Positions 1 to 7,656 of a stretch of DNA of 54,038 bases are shown piece after piece. Position 1 is the stretch's first letter. Each line of letters begins with the position of its first letter. Made by a program: the position numbers and the translations under genes. Origin of the DNA: VMCP01 sp964527775 (lineage in GTDB: Bacteria; Bacteroidota; Bacteroidia; NS11-12g; UBA955); contig CAZGQS010000013.1 in the NCBI GenBank assembly GCA_964527775.1, positions 1 to 54,038 of the forward strand, written 5' to 3'. The notes under the pieces are model-generated. The model did no database searches and was not told where the DNA came from. It saw nothing but the letters and a program-made list of their open reading frames with translations.

Positions 1-228
1 AAGATCTTCAGAAATGGTTCTAGGATACTTGGCTAAGTCTTCAGAATTGTTAAACTGTGTTGGATTAACGAAAATACTGACTACTACAGAATGCCCTTGA
101 TCTTTTGCATGCTGAACCAATGATAAATGCCCGTCATGGAGTGCACCCATGGTGGGAATAAACGCCCAATGACTCAACTGTGCTTTAGCACTCACTTGCA
201 ATTGTTTGGCAGTATAAAAAATCCTCAT
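1..228 (-). CDS. panC: Pantothenate synthetase, N-terminal part (runs off the left edge)
   Basis: Pantothenate--beta-alanine ligase condenses D-pantoate and beta-alanine with ATP in the cytoplasm, the last step of pantothenate (CoA precursor) synthesis. I translated the reverse strand from the ATG at 228-226. The first 76 residues include PTMGALHDGHLSLV (about residues 25-38), which contains the HxGH nucleotide-binding signature, and SIFVNPTQF (51-59), both hallmarks of PanC. The remaining three quarters of the protein lie outside the window. It is divergent from the glycogen-synthase-like gene at 332 with a 103 bp spacer. This arrangement is familiar in Flavobacteriia as far as I recall. Confidence 0.95.
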   Translation of the reverse strand, partial: MRIFYTAKQLQVSAKAQLSHWAFIPTMGALHDGHLSLVQHAKDQGHSVVVSIFVNPTQFNNSEDLAKYPRTISEDL

Positions 229-291
229 GAAAATGGACTGCAAAGTAAGTCCCCCAACATCAATAACTTTCAAAAACCGGATTTTTTTCGT

Positions 292-299
292 TAATTTTG
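292..299 (+). promoter_or_regulatory. Candidate -7 box (TAnnTTTG) for the glgA-like/DUF4270 genes
   Basis: TAATTTTG matches the Bacteroidota -7 consensus TAnnTTTG and lies 32 bp before the ATG at 332. I see no convincing -33 TTTG at the usual spacing, so this rests on the -7 box alone. Confidence 0.4.
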
Positions 300-331
300 T
301 ATAATCTCTTTTACAGGAGCCAACACAGTTT

Positions 332-1135
332 ATGGAAGGAACAAAAAAACGTGTACTGTTTGTGAGTTCGGAAATGTCGCCCTTTCTTGAAACCTCGCCA
401 GTCGCAACCATTGCCAGAATGCTACCCCAAGCACTTCAAGAGCAAGACAACGAAATCAGAATCTTAGTGCCTCGTTTTGGTGTCATCAATGAACGCCGAA
501 ACCGTTTACACGAAGTAGTAAGACTTTCGGGGATTAACATTTCAATTGATGACAATGATAATCCATTGATAATCAAAGTAGCTTCCGTGCCTAACACCAA
601 AATGCAGGTGTATTTCTTAGACAACGAAGACTTCTTTCACAGAAAAAATGTCTTCAATGATGACAATGGAAAATTCTTCGAAGACAACGATGAAAGAACC
701 ATTTTCTTCTGCAAAGGAGTTATGGAAACGGTAAAAAAACTGGGTTGGTCACCAGATATCATTCACTGCCAAGGTTGGATGACCAGCTTAATTCCGTTGT
801 ATTTGAAAACCATCTACAAAGACGAACCCGTTTTCAAAAATACCAAAGTGGTTTTCAGTGTTTATCATGAAAGTTGCAACGACCACTTAGGAACAGACTT
901 CCTAAGAAAAGCGAGCTTAAACTCTATCGATGGTGCTTGTTTGGAGTGTTTTGGTGATGCCACATTGAATAAAGTAAATATTGGTGCTGTGAAACATTCA
1001 GACGGTATTGTTACTGCATGTGATGAGGCATATAAATCTGTGGAAGATTTCCTAGACGGTAAACCAGTCATGAGACATACAGACGAAAGCCCGGAAATTA
1101 ATTATGTTTCTTTTTACGAGAAACTTTTATCCTAA
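332..1135 (+). CDS. Glycogen/starch synthase N-domain protein (GT5-like, short form)
   Basis: The protein of 267 residues corresponds only to the N-terminal Rossmann domain of GT5 ADP-glucose glycogen synthases (VLFVSSEMSPF at the start, FVYH-type region replaced by VVFSVYHES near residue 175, and DIIHCQGWMTSLIPLYLKT like the family DIIHxHDW segment). The GT1-type C-terminal domain is absent; bacterial GlgA is usually about 480 residues. The KxGGL ADP-glucose-binding motif that should follow the EMSP segment is missing: the sequence reads ETSPVATIARMLPQAL. Short proteins of this kind between panC and a DUF4270 gene are a conserved Bacteroidota feature as far as I recall. Glycogen synthase activity is therefore doubtful and the family name describes only descent. 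It is followed 18 bp later by the DUF4270 lipoprotein gene, probably in one transcript. Confidence 0.8.
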   Translation: MEGTKKRVLFVSSEMSPFLETSPVATIARMLPQALQEQDNEIRILVPRFGVINERRNRLHEVVRLSGINISIDDNDNPLIIKVASVPNTKMQVYFLDNEDFFHRKNVFNDDNGKFFEDNDERTIFFCKGVMETVKKLGWSPDIIHCQGWMTSLIPLYLKTIYKDEPVFKNTKVVFSVYHESCNDHLGTDFLRKASLNSIDGACLECFGDATLNKVNIGAVKHSDGIVTACDEAYKSVEDFLDGKPVMRHTDESPEINYVSFYEKLLS

Positions 1136-1153
1136 TTCATTCGTTATCTCTTC

Positions 1154-2476
1154 GTGAAGCCTTCGCTCCGAATACTTTTATTGCCCATATTTTTCACTTT
1201 TTTTGCTGCTTGTGACAGAGAACAAGGCAATATAGTGATTGATGGACAAGGGCAAGGTAACCAAATGGGGTTAAATATTACGGATACCCTGTCCCTTATT
1301 GGCTCAACCATTGACGAAGACTCTCTGCCCGCTAAAGGACTGAGTTACGCCTTGGTTGGTGAAATCAACGATCCCGTTTTTGGACGCTCAAAATCTTCAC
1401 TATTTGCTGATTTAAATTTGGTTGAACCCAATAATAACTTCCCAAATACCAAAGAACCTGATTCTGCTGTTCTTTTTATTCCTGCTATCGCAGGACTTCA
1501 GCACTACGGAGATCGAAACTTTGTTCATCGACTGAAAATTGCACCAATTACTGAAAATATTTCTTCAGATTCCATCTATTTTCAAACCCAATCTTTCCCC
1601 GTTGATGAAAATTTGGCAACCTATTACAACGGACAATTGATCAATGAGTACAATGATTCTGTGAAATACAGAAAAATCAAATTAGCTCCCTACAATGGTA
1701 TCAAAGTAAAATTATCTGCTGAATTGGCTAGATTTCTCATGAATATGCCCAAGGAAGCCTACGAAACCAATGCAAATCTGGATAAGTATTTCAAAGGGTT
1801 AGCCATTATTCCTGAAAATAACCAACTTGCTTCAGGACAAGGTTCGTTTGCTGTTTGGGATATCCAAAACGTTATTTCTACATCTTACAGAGCGAAAATC
1901 ATGCTCTATTATGATGATACAAGTACTTTCCTATTTAGTTTCTCGGGAAAAAGCAATGCGGTCAGCCAAGGCATTACGGGCCCATACAACGGCGAAATAG
2001 CCAACCAGCTAAATAATCCCAACCAAAACTATAACAGAACCTATGCACAGGCTCTGGGTGGCGTGAAAACGAAAATTACCATTCCATATCTGTACAATCT
2101 GATCAAAGATGGAAATATTGCCATCCAAAAGGCAGAAATAGAGTTTTTTCCGATTGATTACACAGAAAATTACTTTGTTCCACCACGTTTGAATCTTTAT
2201 AAACCCCTTAATGGTGGCAGTACAAGAAATTATTTGCTGAAAGACGCACTGGTTCTTTCTAATTACGGTGGAAGTTATAATACCAAAACTAGAAGTTATA
2301 AGTTTGAAATAACCAGACACATACAAGAAGTTCTAAATGATTCTGTTTTTAGCTCGTTAAATACCAATTTAGGATTGTACTTAGCTGTCCCTGCTGATCA
2401 ACCTGTAATTGGAGCTCGTGCCATTTTTGATCACACCAAAACCAAACTTCACCTCATTTACACTAAACCCAATTAA
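1154..2476 (+). CDS. DUF4270 family lipoprotein
   Basis: The 440-residue protein starts at a GTG and opens with a lipoprotein signal: basic KPSLR, a hydrophobic stretch and the lipobox FFAAC with Cys20. It should be anchored in the outer or inner membrane. The remainder is soluble, rich in beta-type sequence, with the ending typical of DUF4270 proteins (TNLGLYLAVPAD then KLHLIYTKPN). The family is widespread in Bacteroidota, next to the short GT5 protein, and its function is unknown. The stop codon at 2474-2476 is seven bases before the ATG of the DAHP synthase, so the three genes from 332 likely form an operon. Confidence 0.8.
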   Translation: MKPSLRILLLPIFFTFFAACDREQGNIVIDGQGQGNQMGLNITDTLSLIGSTIDEDSLPAKGLSYALVGEINDPVFGRSKSSLFADLNLVEPNNNFPNTKEPDSAVLFIPAIAGLQHYGDRNFVHRLKIAPITENISSDSIYFQTQSFPVDENLATYYNGQLINEYNDSVKYRKIKLAPYNGIKVKLSAELARFLMNMPKEAYETNANLDKYFKGLAIIPENNQLASGQGSFAVWDIQNVISTSYRAKIMLYYDDTSTFLFSFSGKSNAVSQGITGPYNGEIANQLNNPNQNYNRTYAQALGGVKTKITIPYLYNLIKDGNIAIQKAEIEFFPIDYTENYFVPPRLNLYKPLNGGSTRNYLLKDALVLSNYGGSYNTKTRSYKFEITRHIQEVLNDSVFSSLNTNLGLYLAVPADQPVIGARAIFDHTKTKLHLIYTKPN

Positions 2477-2482
2477 TTGACT

Positions 2483-3364
2483 ATGTCTCATCGCAAACCC
2501 TATCAATTGGTAAGTCGGGACTGGAAAAGTGCCGATACCATCATCGAAATAAATGGTACCAAAATTGGGCAGGATTTAATGATGATTGCGGGACCGTGTG
2601 CAGTTGAAAATGAAGAACAGATTTTTACTGTATCCGAATTTTTAGCAAAACAAAACATCAAGTTCCTTCGTGGTGGGGCTTATAAACCGAGAACAAGCCC
2701 TTATTCATTTCAAGGGTTAAAAACCGAGGGGCTTCAACTCATGCGTCAGGCAGCAGACAAACATGGAATGTCAGTGGTTTCTGAAATCATGAGCATCGAT
2801 AAAATTGACGAATTCAATGAGCTCGTTGATGTGTTCCAAGTGGGTACCCGTAACATGCAAAATTACCCGTTGTTGAGAGCCCTATCTAAAGTCAATAAAC
2901 CCATTTTACTCAAACGCGGAATGAGCAGCACCATTGAAGAATGGCTTCTAGCTGCAGAGTACATTGTTTCTGGTGGAAATGAACAGGTTATCTTATGTGA
3001 ACGAGGCATAAGAACCTTCGAAACGGCTACAAGGAACACCGTCGATATTGCAGCGATTGCACTGGTGAAACAACTGAGCCATTTGCCCGTCATTTTAGAC
3101 CCAAGTCAAGGTACAGGTACACGTGAACTCATAGCGCCTATCAGTTTTGCTGGTGTAGCAGCTGGTGCTGATGGACTGATTATTGAAATACACAATCAAC
3201 CCAACGAAGCTCTTAGCGATGGAGATCAAAGTTTGTATCTTGATCAATTTAAATCAATGTTATCTCCCCTTCAAGAACTTGCACGTTTTAGAAATAAACG
3301 TTTCGATTTTGAGGTAGAGCAAAACCTATCTGCCGAAAAATCGGTATATGGGCCAGCCCAATAA
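2483..3364 (+). CDS. aroF: 3-deoxy-7-phosphoheptulonate (DAHP) synthase, type I-beta
   Basis: The enzyme condenses phosphoenolpyruvate and erythrose 4-phosphate, the first step of the shikimate pathway. The KDPG-like TIM-barrel signature runs through the whole 293 residues: AGPCAVEN (36-43), FLRGGAYKPRTSPYSFQG (61-78), the VGTRNMQN metal/PEP loop, LLKRGMSS, CERGIRTFE, DPSQGTG and EIHNQPNEALSDG. It is the short form without an N-terminal ACT or fused chorismate mutase domain, so feedback control would have to come from elsewhere. A TTG six bases upstream is also in frame, but the ATG at 2483 fits better. Its last 39 bp overlap the 3' end of the convergent permease gene. Confidence 0.93.
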   Translation: MSHRKPYQLVSRDWKSADTIIEINGTKIGQDLMMIAGPCAVENEEQIFTVSEFLAKQNIKFLRGGAYKPRTSPYSFQGLKTEGLQLMRQAADKHGMSVVSEIMSIDKIDEFNELVDVFQVGTRNMQNYPLLRALSKVNKPILLKRGMSSTIEEWLLAAEYIVSGGNEQVILCERGIRTFETATRNTVDIAAIALVKQLSHLPVILDPSQGTGTRELIAPISFAGVAAGADGLIIEIHNQPNEALSDGDQSLYLDQFKSMLSPLQELARFRNKRFDFEVEQNLSAEKSVYGPAQ

Positions 3365-4768
3365 AACAATGGCAATGCCGGTAATGGCAATGGTAAATTG
3401 GCTGATGAGAATTCCTACAGCCACAAATCCTGCTAAAAATAAATACAAATAAGTAGAATAAGGGTAAAACCAAACCTTATAAGGCCTTTCAGCCATAGGC
3501 TCTTGCCTTCGTAATTTTATCACACCTGCAACAGTAATGATGTAAAACAACAACGATGCAAAGGTGCAATACGACAATAGCTGCCCGTAAGTTCCACTTA
3601 AACATAACACCCCTGCCCAAATTGCTTGATAAATAAGTGCGTTTTGAGGGACTCCCCTTTTATTTAATTTCACTACCGATTTGAAGAAAAGCCCTTTTTC
3701 TGCCATTGATTGGTAGAGTCTACTACCTGCTAAAATAAGTCCATTATTGCAGCCAAAGGTGCTGATCAAAATCAATATAGCCATGATCACTTGAGGTAAA
3801 AAAACACCATCCAAAAGCTTACCAACCGCAGCTACGCCCACTCTTCCATCAGGTACAAAGGCTATTTCTTTCCAAGGCAATAAAGAGAAATAAGCAAAAT
3901 TGGCCAAACAATAGATTATTGTAACTATCAATGTACCTAAGAATAGTGCTTTGGGAATATTCCTTTCTGGTTTCTCAATTTCATGCGACATGAACGTAAT
4001 TCCTTGCCACGCATCAGAAGAAAACAAGCTTCCCACCATAGCAGATGCAAAAGATAACAACAAGACAAACCCTGAAATTACTTCCCATTGCCCCAATGAA
4101 TTGGTAGAAGATGTAGGTATTGAATATTTCAAGGCATTTAATCCAACAGATACATTTTCATTCCAATAATTTTGAACTGAGTCTGAAAGTCCTAATCCAA
4201 TATACAATCCCCCAAAAATCAAACCCAACAAAGCCACCATTTTGGCCAAAGTAAAGAAACGTTGAACCCAACTTGACTCTTGAATTCCTCTGCTATTGAT
4301 ATACGATAGCAATGCAATACTTATGATCGCAATCAATGGTTTTCCAACTTCGTGAGGTTGAGCTTGATAATAAACTCCTTTTCCACCTACTAAAAGGGAA
4401 TCTAAATAATCTATGAGCAACCAAAAATGGGTTGAAAATGCCATAGCAACTGCGGCAATAACCCCAGTTTGAATGACTGAAAACACTGACCACCCATATA
4501 CAAAACCAATTCTTTTGCCATAAATTCTAGTCACAAAATTAAATTGACCTCCTGCATTGGGCATCATTGAGGCTAATTCACCAAAATTCAAGGCTGCTAA
4601 TAAGGTAATTATTCCGGCTAATACCCATGCTAAAAGAATCAACCAAACATTGCCCAATAACAGGGTCATTTCAGAGGTAACCAAGAAAATTCCACTGCCA
4701 ATCATACTTCCTGATACCAGAAGCACCGAATCAAACAAGCCTAATTTTTTCTGTTGCATAATCTGCAT
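3326..4768 (-). CDS. APC-superfamily amino acid permease
   Basis: The 480-residue integral membrane protein has about 12 hydrophobic segments and the APC-family first-helix signature GSMIGSGIFLVTSEM (about residues 20-34), followed by GELASMMPNAGGQFNFV (about 64-80), which is the TM2-TM3 region of LAT/cationic-type transporters. It is predicted to import or exchange amino acids across the inner membrane; the substrate cannot be read from the sequence. It follows another permease gene on the same strand but is separated from it by a terminator hairpin at 4769-4793. Its 3' end overlaps the DAHP synthase gene tail to tail by 39 bp. Confidence 0.88.
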   Translation of the reverse strand: MQIMQQKKLGLFDSVLLVSGSMIGSGIFLVTSEMTLLLGNVWLILLAWVLAGIITLLAALNFGELASMMPNAGGQFNFVTRIYGKRIGFVYGWSVFSVIQTGVIAAVAMAFSTHFWLLIDYLDSLLVGGKGVYYQAQPHEVGKPLIAIISIALLSYINSRGIQESSWVQRFFTLAKMVALLGLIFGGLYIGLGLSDSVQNYWNENVSVGLNALKYSIPTSSTNSLGQWEVISGFVLLLSFASAMVGSLFSSDAWQGITFMSHEIEKPERNIPKALFLGTLIVTIIYCLANFAYFSLLPWKEIAFVPDGRVGVAAVGKLLDGVFLPQVIMAILILISTFGCNNGLILAGSRLYQSMAEKGLFFKSVVKLNKRGVPQNALIYQAIWAGVLCLSGTYGQLLSYCTFASLLFYIITVAGVIKLRRQEPMAERPYKVWFYPYSTYLYLFLAGFVAVGILISQFTIAITGIAIVLLGWPIYRFFGR

Positions 4769-4793
4769 AAAAAAAGGGCGGTAAACCGCCCTT
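4769..4793 (-). terminator. Intrinsic terminator after the 4801-6378 permease
   Basis: The stem AAGGGCGG/CCGCCCTT with a TTTA loop (4774-4793) is followed on the minus strand by a run of seven T (complement of 4769-4775). The run abuts the ATG of the next permease, so the hairpin lies in its leader. Confidence 0.85.
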
Positions 4794-4800
4794 AAAATAA

Positions 4801-6378
4801 TTATTTCTTATCGTTTAGATGAGAGTGTTTGCGGCTGTAAGTAAAATAAATCACCAAACCTATTACCATCCAAACGATGGCCGATTTAAGCGTAAATGCG
4901 TCCAAAGAAACAATCATCAGTCCACACACTAAAATACCTAAAATAGGCACCAAAGGCACCAAAGGTGTCTTAAATGGACGTGGAACTTCAGGGTTTGTTT
5001 TGCGCATAATCAATATTCCCGCACAAACCAAAACGAAGGCGAATAAGGTACCAAAGGAAGTCAAATCACCTGCAAGACTTCCTGGTACAAAACCAGCGAA
5101 CAATCCCACAAAAACAAATAAAATCCAGTTAGCTTTAAATGGAGTTTGATATTTCGGATGAAGCTCGCTAAAGGCCTTTGGGATAAGTCCATCATTGGCC
5201 ATAGAGAAAAACACACGACTCTGACCCATCAACATCACCAGAATAACCGAAGAAAATCCAGCTAAGATGGCAATAGTGATGCTATTTCCCAACCACTCGT
5301 AACCTTCCATGTAAGTTTTAATTGCGTAAGAAACAGAGGCTTCTTTACCTGCTGTAGCAAATTCTTGCCAAGGTGCAACCCCTGTTAAAACATGACCAAA
5401 CAAAATATAAAGTACCGTTGCTACTGCTAATGAACCTAATATACCAATGGGCATATCGCGCTTAGGATTTTTTGCTTCTTGTGCAGTTGTGCTTACAGCA
5501 TCAAATCCAATAAAGGCAAAAAATACAATACCAGCACCACCAATAACTCCGCCCCATCCCCATTCAAAGAAACCCGAGTGACCAGGGGTACCTTGCGGAA
5601 TTAGATAAGGATCGTGATTCATAGGATTGATGAAGTTCCAGCCTACAGTAATAAAAACCAAGACAATAGCTACTTTAATGAATACAATTACAGCATTAAC
5701 AGATGCAGACTCTTTGGTGCCCTTAATTAAAAGCAAGGTGAGTAAGAACAAAATAAACAATGCTGGAACGTTCATAATTCCTTGAGTGATGCTCACTGTG
5801 GAAGCAATATTTGCTGGAAGTTTTTCAAACTGCTCAGCACTCAATACCCCTTTATCAAAACCAATCCATTCGGAAGCTTTGAAATTTGGAAGAGCGGATA
5901 TTTGAGCGATGACATCGGAAGAAATCTTATATAACTTTTCGAACGGCGAATGACACCATTCATAGGGTATGGCACCGCCCAATAGATTGTTTAAGTATTC
6001 ACTCCAAGCAATAGATACGGTTGCCGCGCCCAATGCATACTCCATCATGAGGGCCCAACCAATAATCCAAGCCACCAATTCACCCATAGTTACAAAACTG
6101 TAGGCATAAGCACTACCAGATATTGGTATCATAGCCGCAAACTCAGCATAACATAGTCCAGCAAGTGCACATCCTATAGCAGCAACTATAAAAGACAATG
6201 TTACACCAGAACCTGCCGCTTCTGAGGCTGCAGCTGCAGTTCTCACAAACAAACCCGCACCAATTATCGCACCAATTCCTAGGGCAACTAAACTGCCAGC
6301 ACCTAATGTGCGCTTTAAATTGCTTCCTTCGGCCTGAAGCAATAATTCACTTAAGGACTTTTTTCTCCAAATAGACAT
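4801..6378 (-). CDS. Cationic-amino-acid-transporter-like permease (APC superfamily)
   Basis: This 525-residue membrane protein resembles the CAT/YfnA branch of the APC superfamily: N-terminal LKRTLGAGSLVALGIGAIIG followed by AGLFVRTAAA, then CYAEFAAMIPISGSAYAYS and FFAFIGFDAVSTTAQEAKNP, the conserved TM6-7 loop. About 12 to 14 hydrophobic segments are visible, with a larger extracytoplasmic loop near residues 140-190. It is predicted to take up amino acids. A TAnnTTTG box at 6402-6409 suggests its own promoter and the hairpin at 4769-4793 ends the transcript. With kbl upstream, catabolic amino-acid uptake is plausible, but the substrate is unknown. Confidence 0.9.
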   Translation of the reverse strand: MSIWRKKSLSELLLQAEGSNLKRTLGAGSLVALGIGAIIGAGLFVRTAAAASEAAGSGVTLSFIVAAIGCALAGLCYAEFAAMIPISGSAYAYSFVTMGELVAWIIGWALMMEYALGAATVSIAWSEYLNNLLGGAIPYEWCHSPFEKLYKISSDVIAQISALPNFKASEWIGFDKGVLSAEQFEKLPANIASTVSITQGIMNVPALFILFLLTLLLIKGTKESASVNAVIVFIKVAIVLVFITVGWNFINPMNHDPYLIPQGTPGHSGFFEWGWGGVIGGAGIVFFAFIGFDAVSTTAQEAKNPKRDMPIGILGSLAVATVLYILFGHVLTGVAPWQEFATAGKEASVSYAIKTYMEGYEWLGNSITIAILAGFSSVILVMLMGQSRVFFSMANDGLIPKAFSELHPKYQTPFKANWILFVFVGLFAGFVPGSLAGDLTSFGTLFAFVLVCAGILIMRKTNPEVPRPFKTPLVPLVPILGILVCGLMIVSLDAFTLKSAIVWMVIGLVIYFTYSRKHSHLNDKK

Positions 6379-6401
6379 AGTTGATTAATAACGTAGATTG
6401 A

Positions 6402-6409
6402 CAAAAATA
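6402..6409 (-). promoter_or_regulatory. Candidate -7 box for the CAT-like permease
   Basis: TATTTTTG on the minus strand matches TAnnTTTG and lies 23 bp before the permease ATG at 6378, in the short gap after kbl. Confidence 0.45.
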
Positions 6410-6414
6410 GCAAT

Positions 6415-7611
6415 TTATTGAATCACACCAAGTTCTTTTCCAACTTTGGTGAAAGCAGCAATCGCTTTATCGATGTGTTCTGGTTCGTGAGCGGCTGATA
6501 ATTGCACACGAATTCTTGCTTGATCTTTAGGTACCACTGGGTAAAAGAATCCAATCACGTAAATGCCTTCCTGCAAAAGCTTGTCGGCCATTACCTGACT
6601 TAATTTTGCATCATACAACATGATAGGAACAATGGCAGAGTCTCCGTCTTTATAGTCAAAACCAGCAGCTTTCATACCTGCCTTGAATTGTTTCACATTA
6701 TTTTCTAGTTTATCTCTAAGCTCAGTGGTTTCTGTTAGCATATTCAATACCTCAATACTAGCACCCACTATACTTGGAGCCAAAGAATTCGAAAATAAGT
6801 AAGGACGACTTTTCTGACGAAGCATCTCAATGATTTCTTTTCTGCCCGTAGTATAACCACCCATTGCACCACCTAAAGCTTTACCTAGAGTACCGGTTAC
6901 AATATCAATTTCTCCGTGAACTCCGCACAATTCTGGCACTCCACGACCAGTTTTACCTATGAAACCTGCAGCGTGACATTCATCGGTCATTACCAAAGCA
7001 TCATACTTAACTGCTAGTTCATGAATTTTGTCTAATTGAGCCACAAAACCATCCATAGAAAAAACACCATCGGTAACAACAATTTTAAAACGAGCACCAT
7101 CTGCATTTGCTTGAATAAGCTGTTTTTCAAGGTCTGCCATGTCATTGTTGTTGTAGCGGTATCTTTTGGCTTTACACAATCTAACTCCATCAATGATTGA
7201 CGCATGATTCAATGCATCGCTGATGATGGCATCTTGCTCCCCAAATAAAGGTTCAAAAACACCTCCATTAGCATCAAATGCAGCTGCGTAGAGAATGGTA
7301 TCTTCAGTTCCATAAAATTCAGCTATTTTAGCTTCTAACTCTTTGTGAATATCTTGAGTACCACAAATAAAACGCACACTGCTCATTCCAAATCCGTGAG
7401 TATCAATGGCTCTTTTTGCTGCCTCTGTCACTCTTGGATGGCTGCTCAATCCCAAATAGTTATTGGCACAAAAATTAATGACTTCTTGTCCGCTATCTAA
7501 TTTTATTACAGCGTCTTGAGGAGAGGAAATAATTCTCTCACGCTTTAAAAGACCTGCTTCTTCTATTTGTGCAAGTTCGTTTTGTAAATGCTGTTGTAGT
7601 GCTCCGTACAT
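6415..7611 (-). CDS. kbl: Glycine C-acetyltransferase (2-amino-3-ketobutyrate CoA ligase)
   Basis: The PLP enzyme of the alpha-oxoamine synthase family interconverts 2-amino-3-oxobutyrate plus CoA with glycine plus acetyl-CoA, the second step of threonine breakdown through threonine dehydrogenase. Visible motifs are VINFCANNYLGLSSHP, GFGMSSVRFICGTQDIH, MTDECHAAGFIG and TGTLGKALGG, whose Lys carries the PLP. I start it at the ATG 7611 (MYGALQQHLQNEL), which matches the N-terminus of E. coli Kbl. The open frame continues 14 codons upstream, but that part has no family similarity. At 398 residues it is full length. It lies 45 bp after the GH3 gene and has a -7 box very close to its ATG. Confidence 0.95.
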   Translation of the reverse strand: MYGALQQHLQNELAQIEEAGLLKRERIISSPQDAVIKLDSGQEVINFCANNYLGLSSHPRVTEAAKRAIDTHGFGMSSVRFICGTQDIHKELEAKIAEFYGTEDTILYAAAFDANGGVFEPLFGEQDAIISDALNHASIIDGVRLCKAKRYRYNNNDMADLEKQLIQANADGARFKIVVTDGVFSMDGFVAQLDKIHELAVKYDALVMTDECHAAGFIGKTGRGVPELCGVHGEIDIVTGTLGKALGGAMGGYTTGRKEIIEMLRQKSRPYLFSNSLAPSIVGASIEVLNMLTETTELRDKLENNVKQFKAGMKAAGFDYKDGDSAIVPIMLYDAKLSQVMADKLLQEGIYVIGFFYPVVPKDQARIRVQLSAAHEPEHIDKAIAAFTKVGKELGVIQ

Positions 7612-7618
7612 AGTGCGA

Positions 7619-7626
7619 CAAAAATA
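7619..7626 (-). promoter_or_regulatory. Candidate -7 box for kbl, 7 nt from the start codon
   Basis: TATTTTTG on the minus strand, then TCGCACT, then ATG. If functional, transcription would start at or next to the start codon, giving a nearly leaderless message. The box also argues for the ATG at 7611 over the longer open frame. Confidence 0.4.
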
Positions 7627-7656
7627 AGAGTTTCGCACAAATTTGTAGAGCATCGC

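Noticed and set aside
229..331. Riboswitch or structured RNA in the panC/glgA spacer and other short spacers
   Set aside because: Only promoter-like boxes are visible; no conserved riboswitch core or tRNA-like fold could be recognised by eye.
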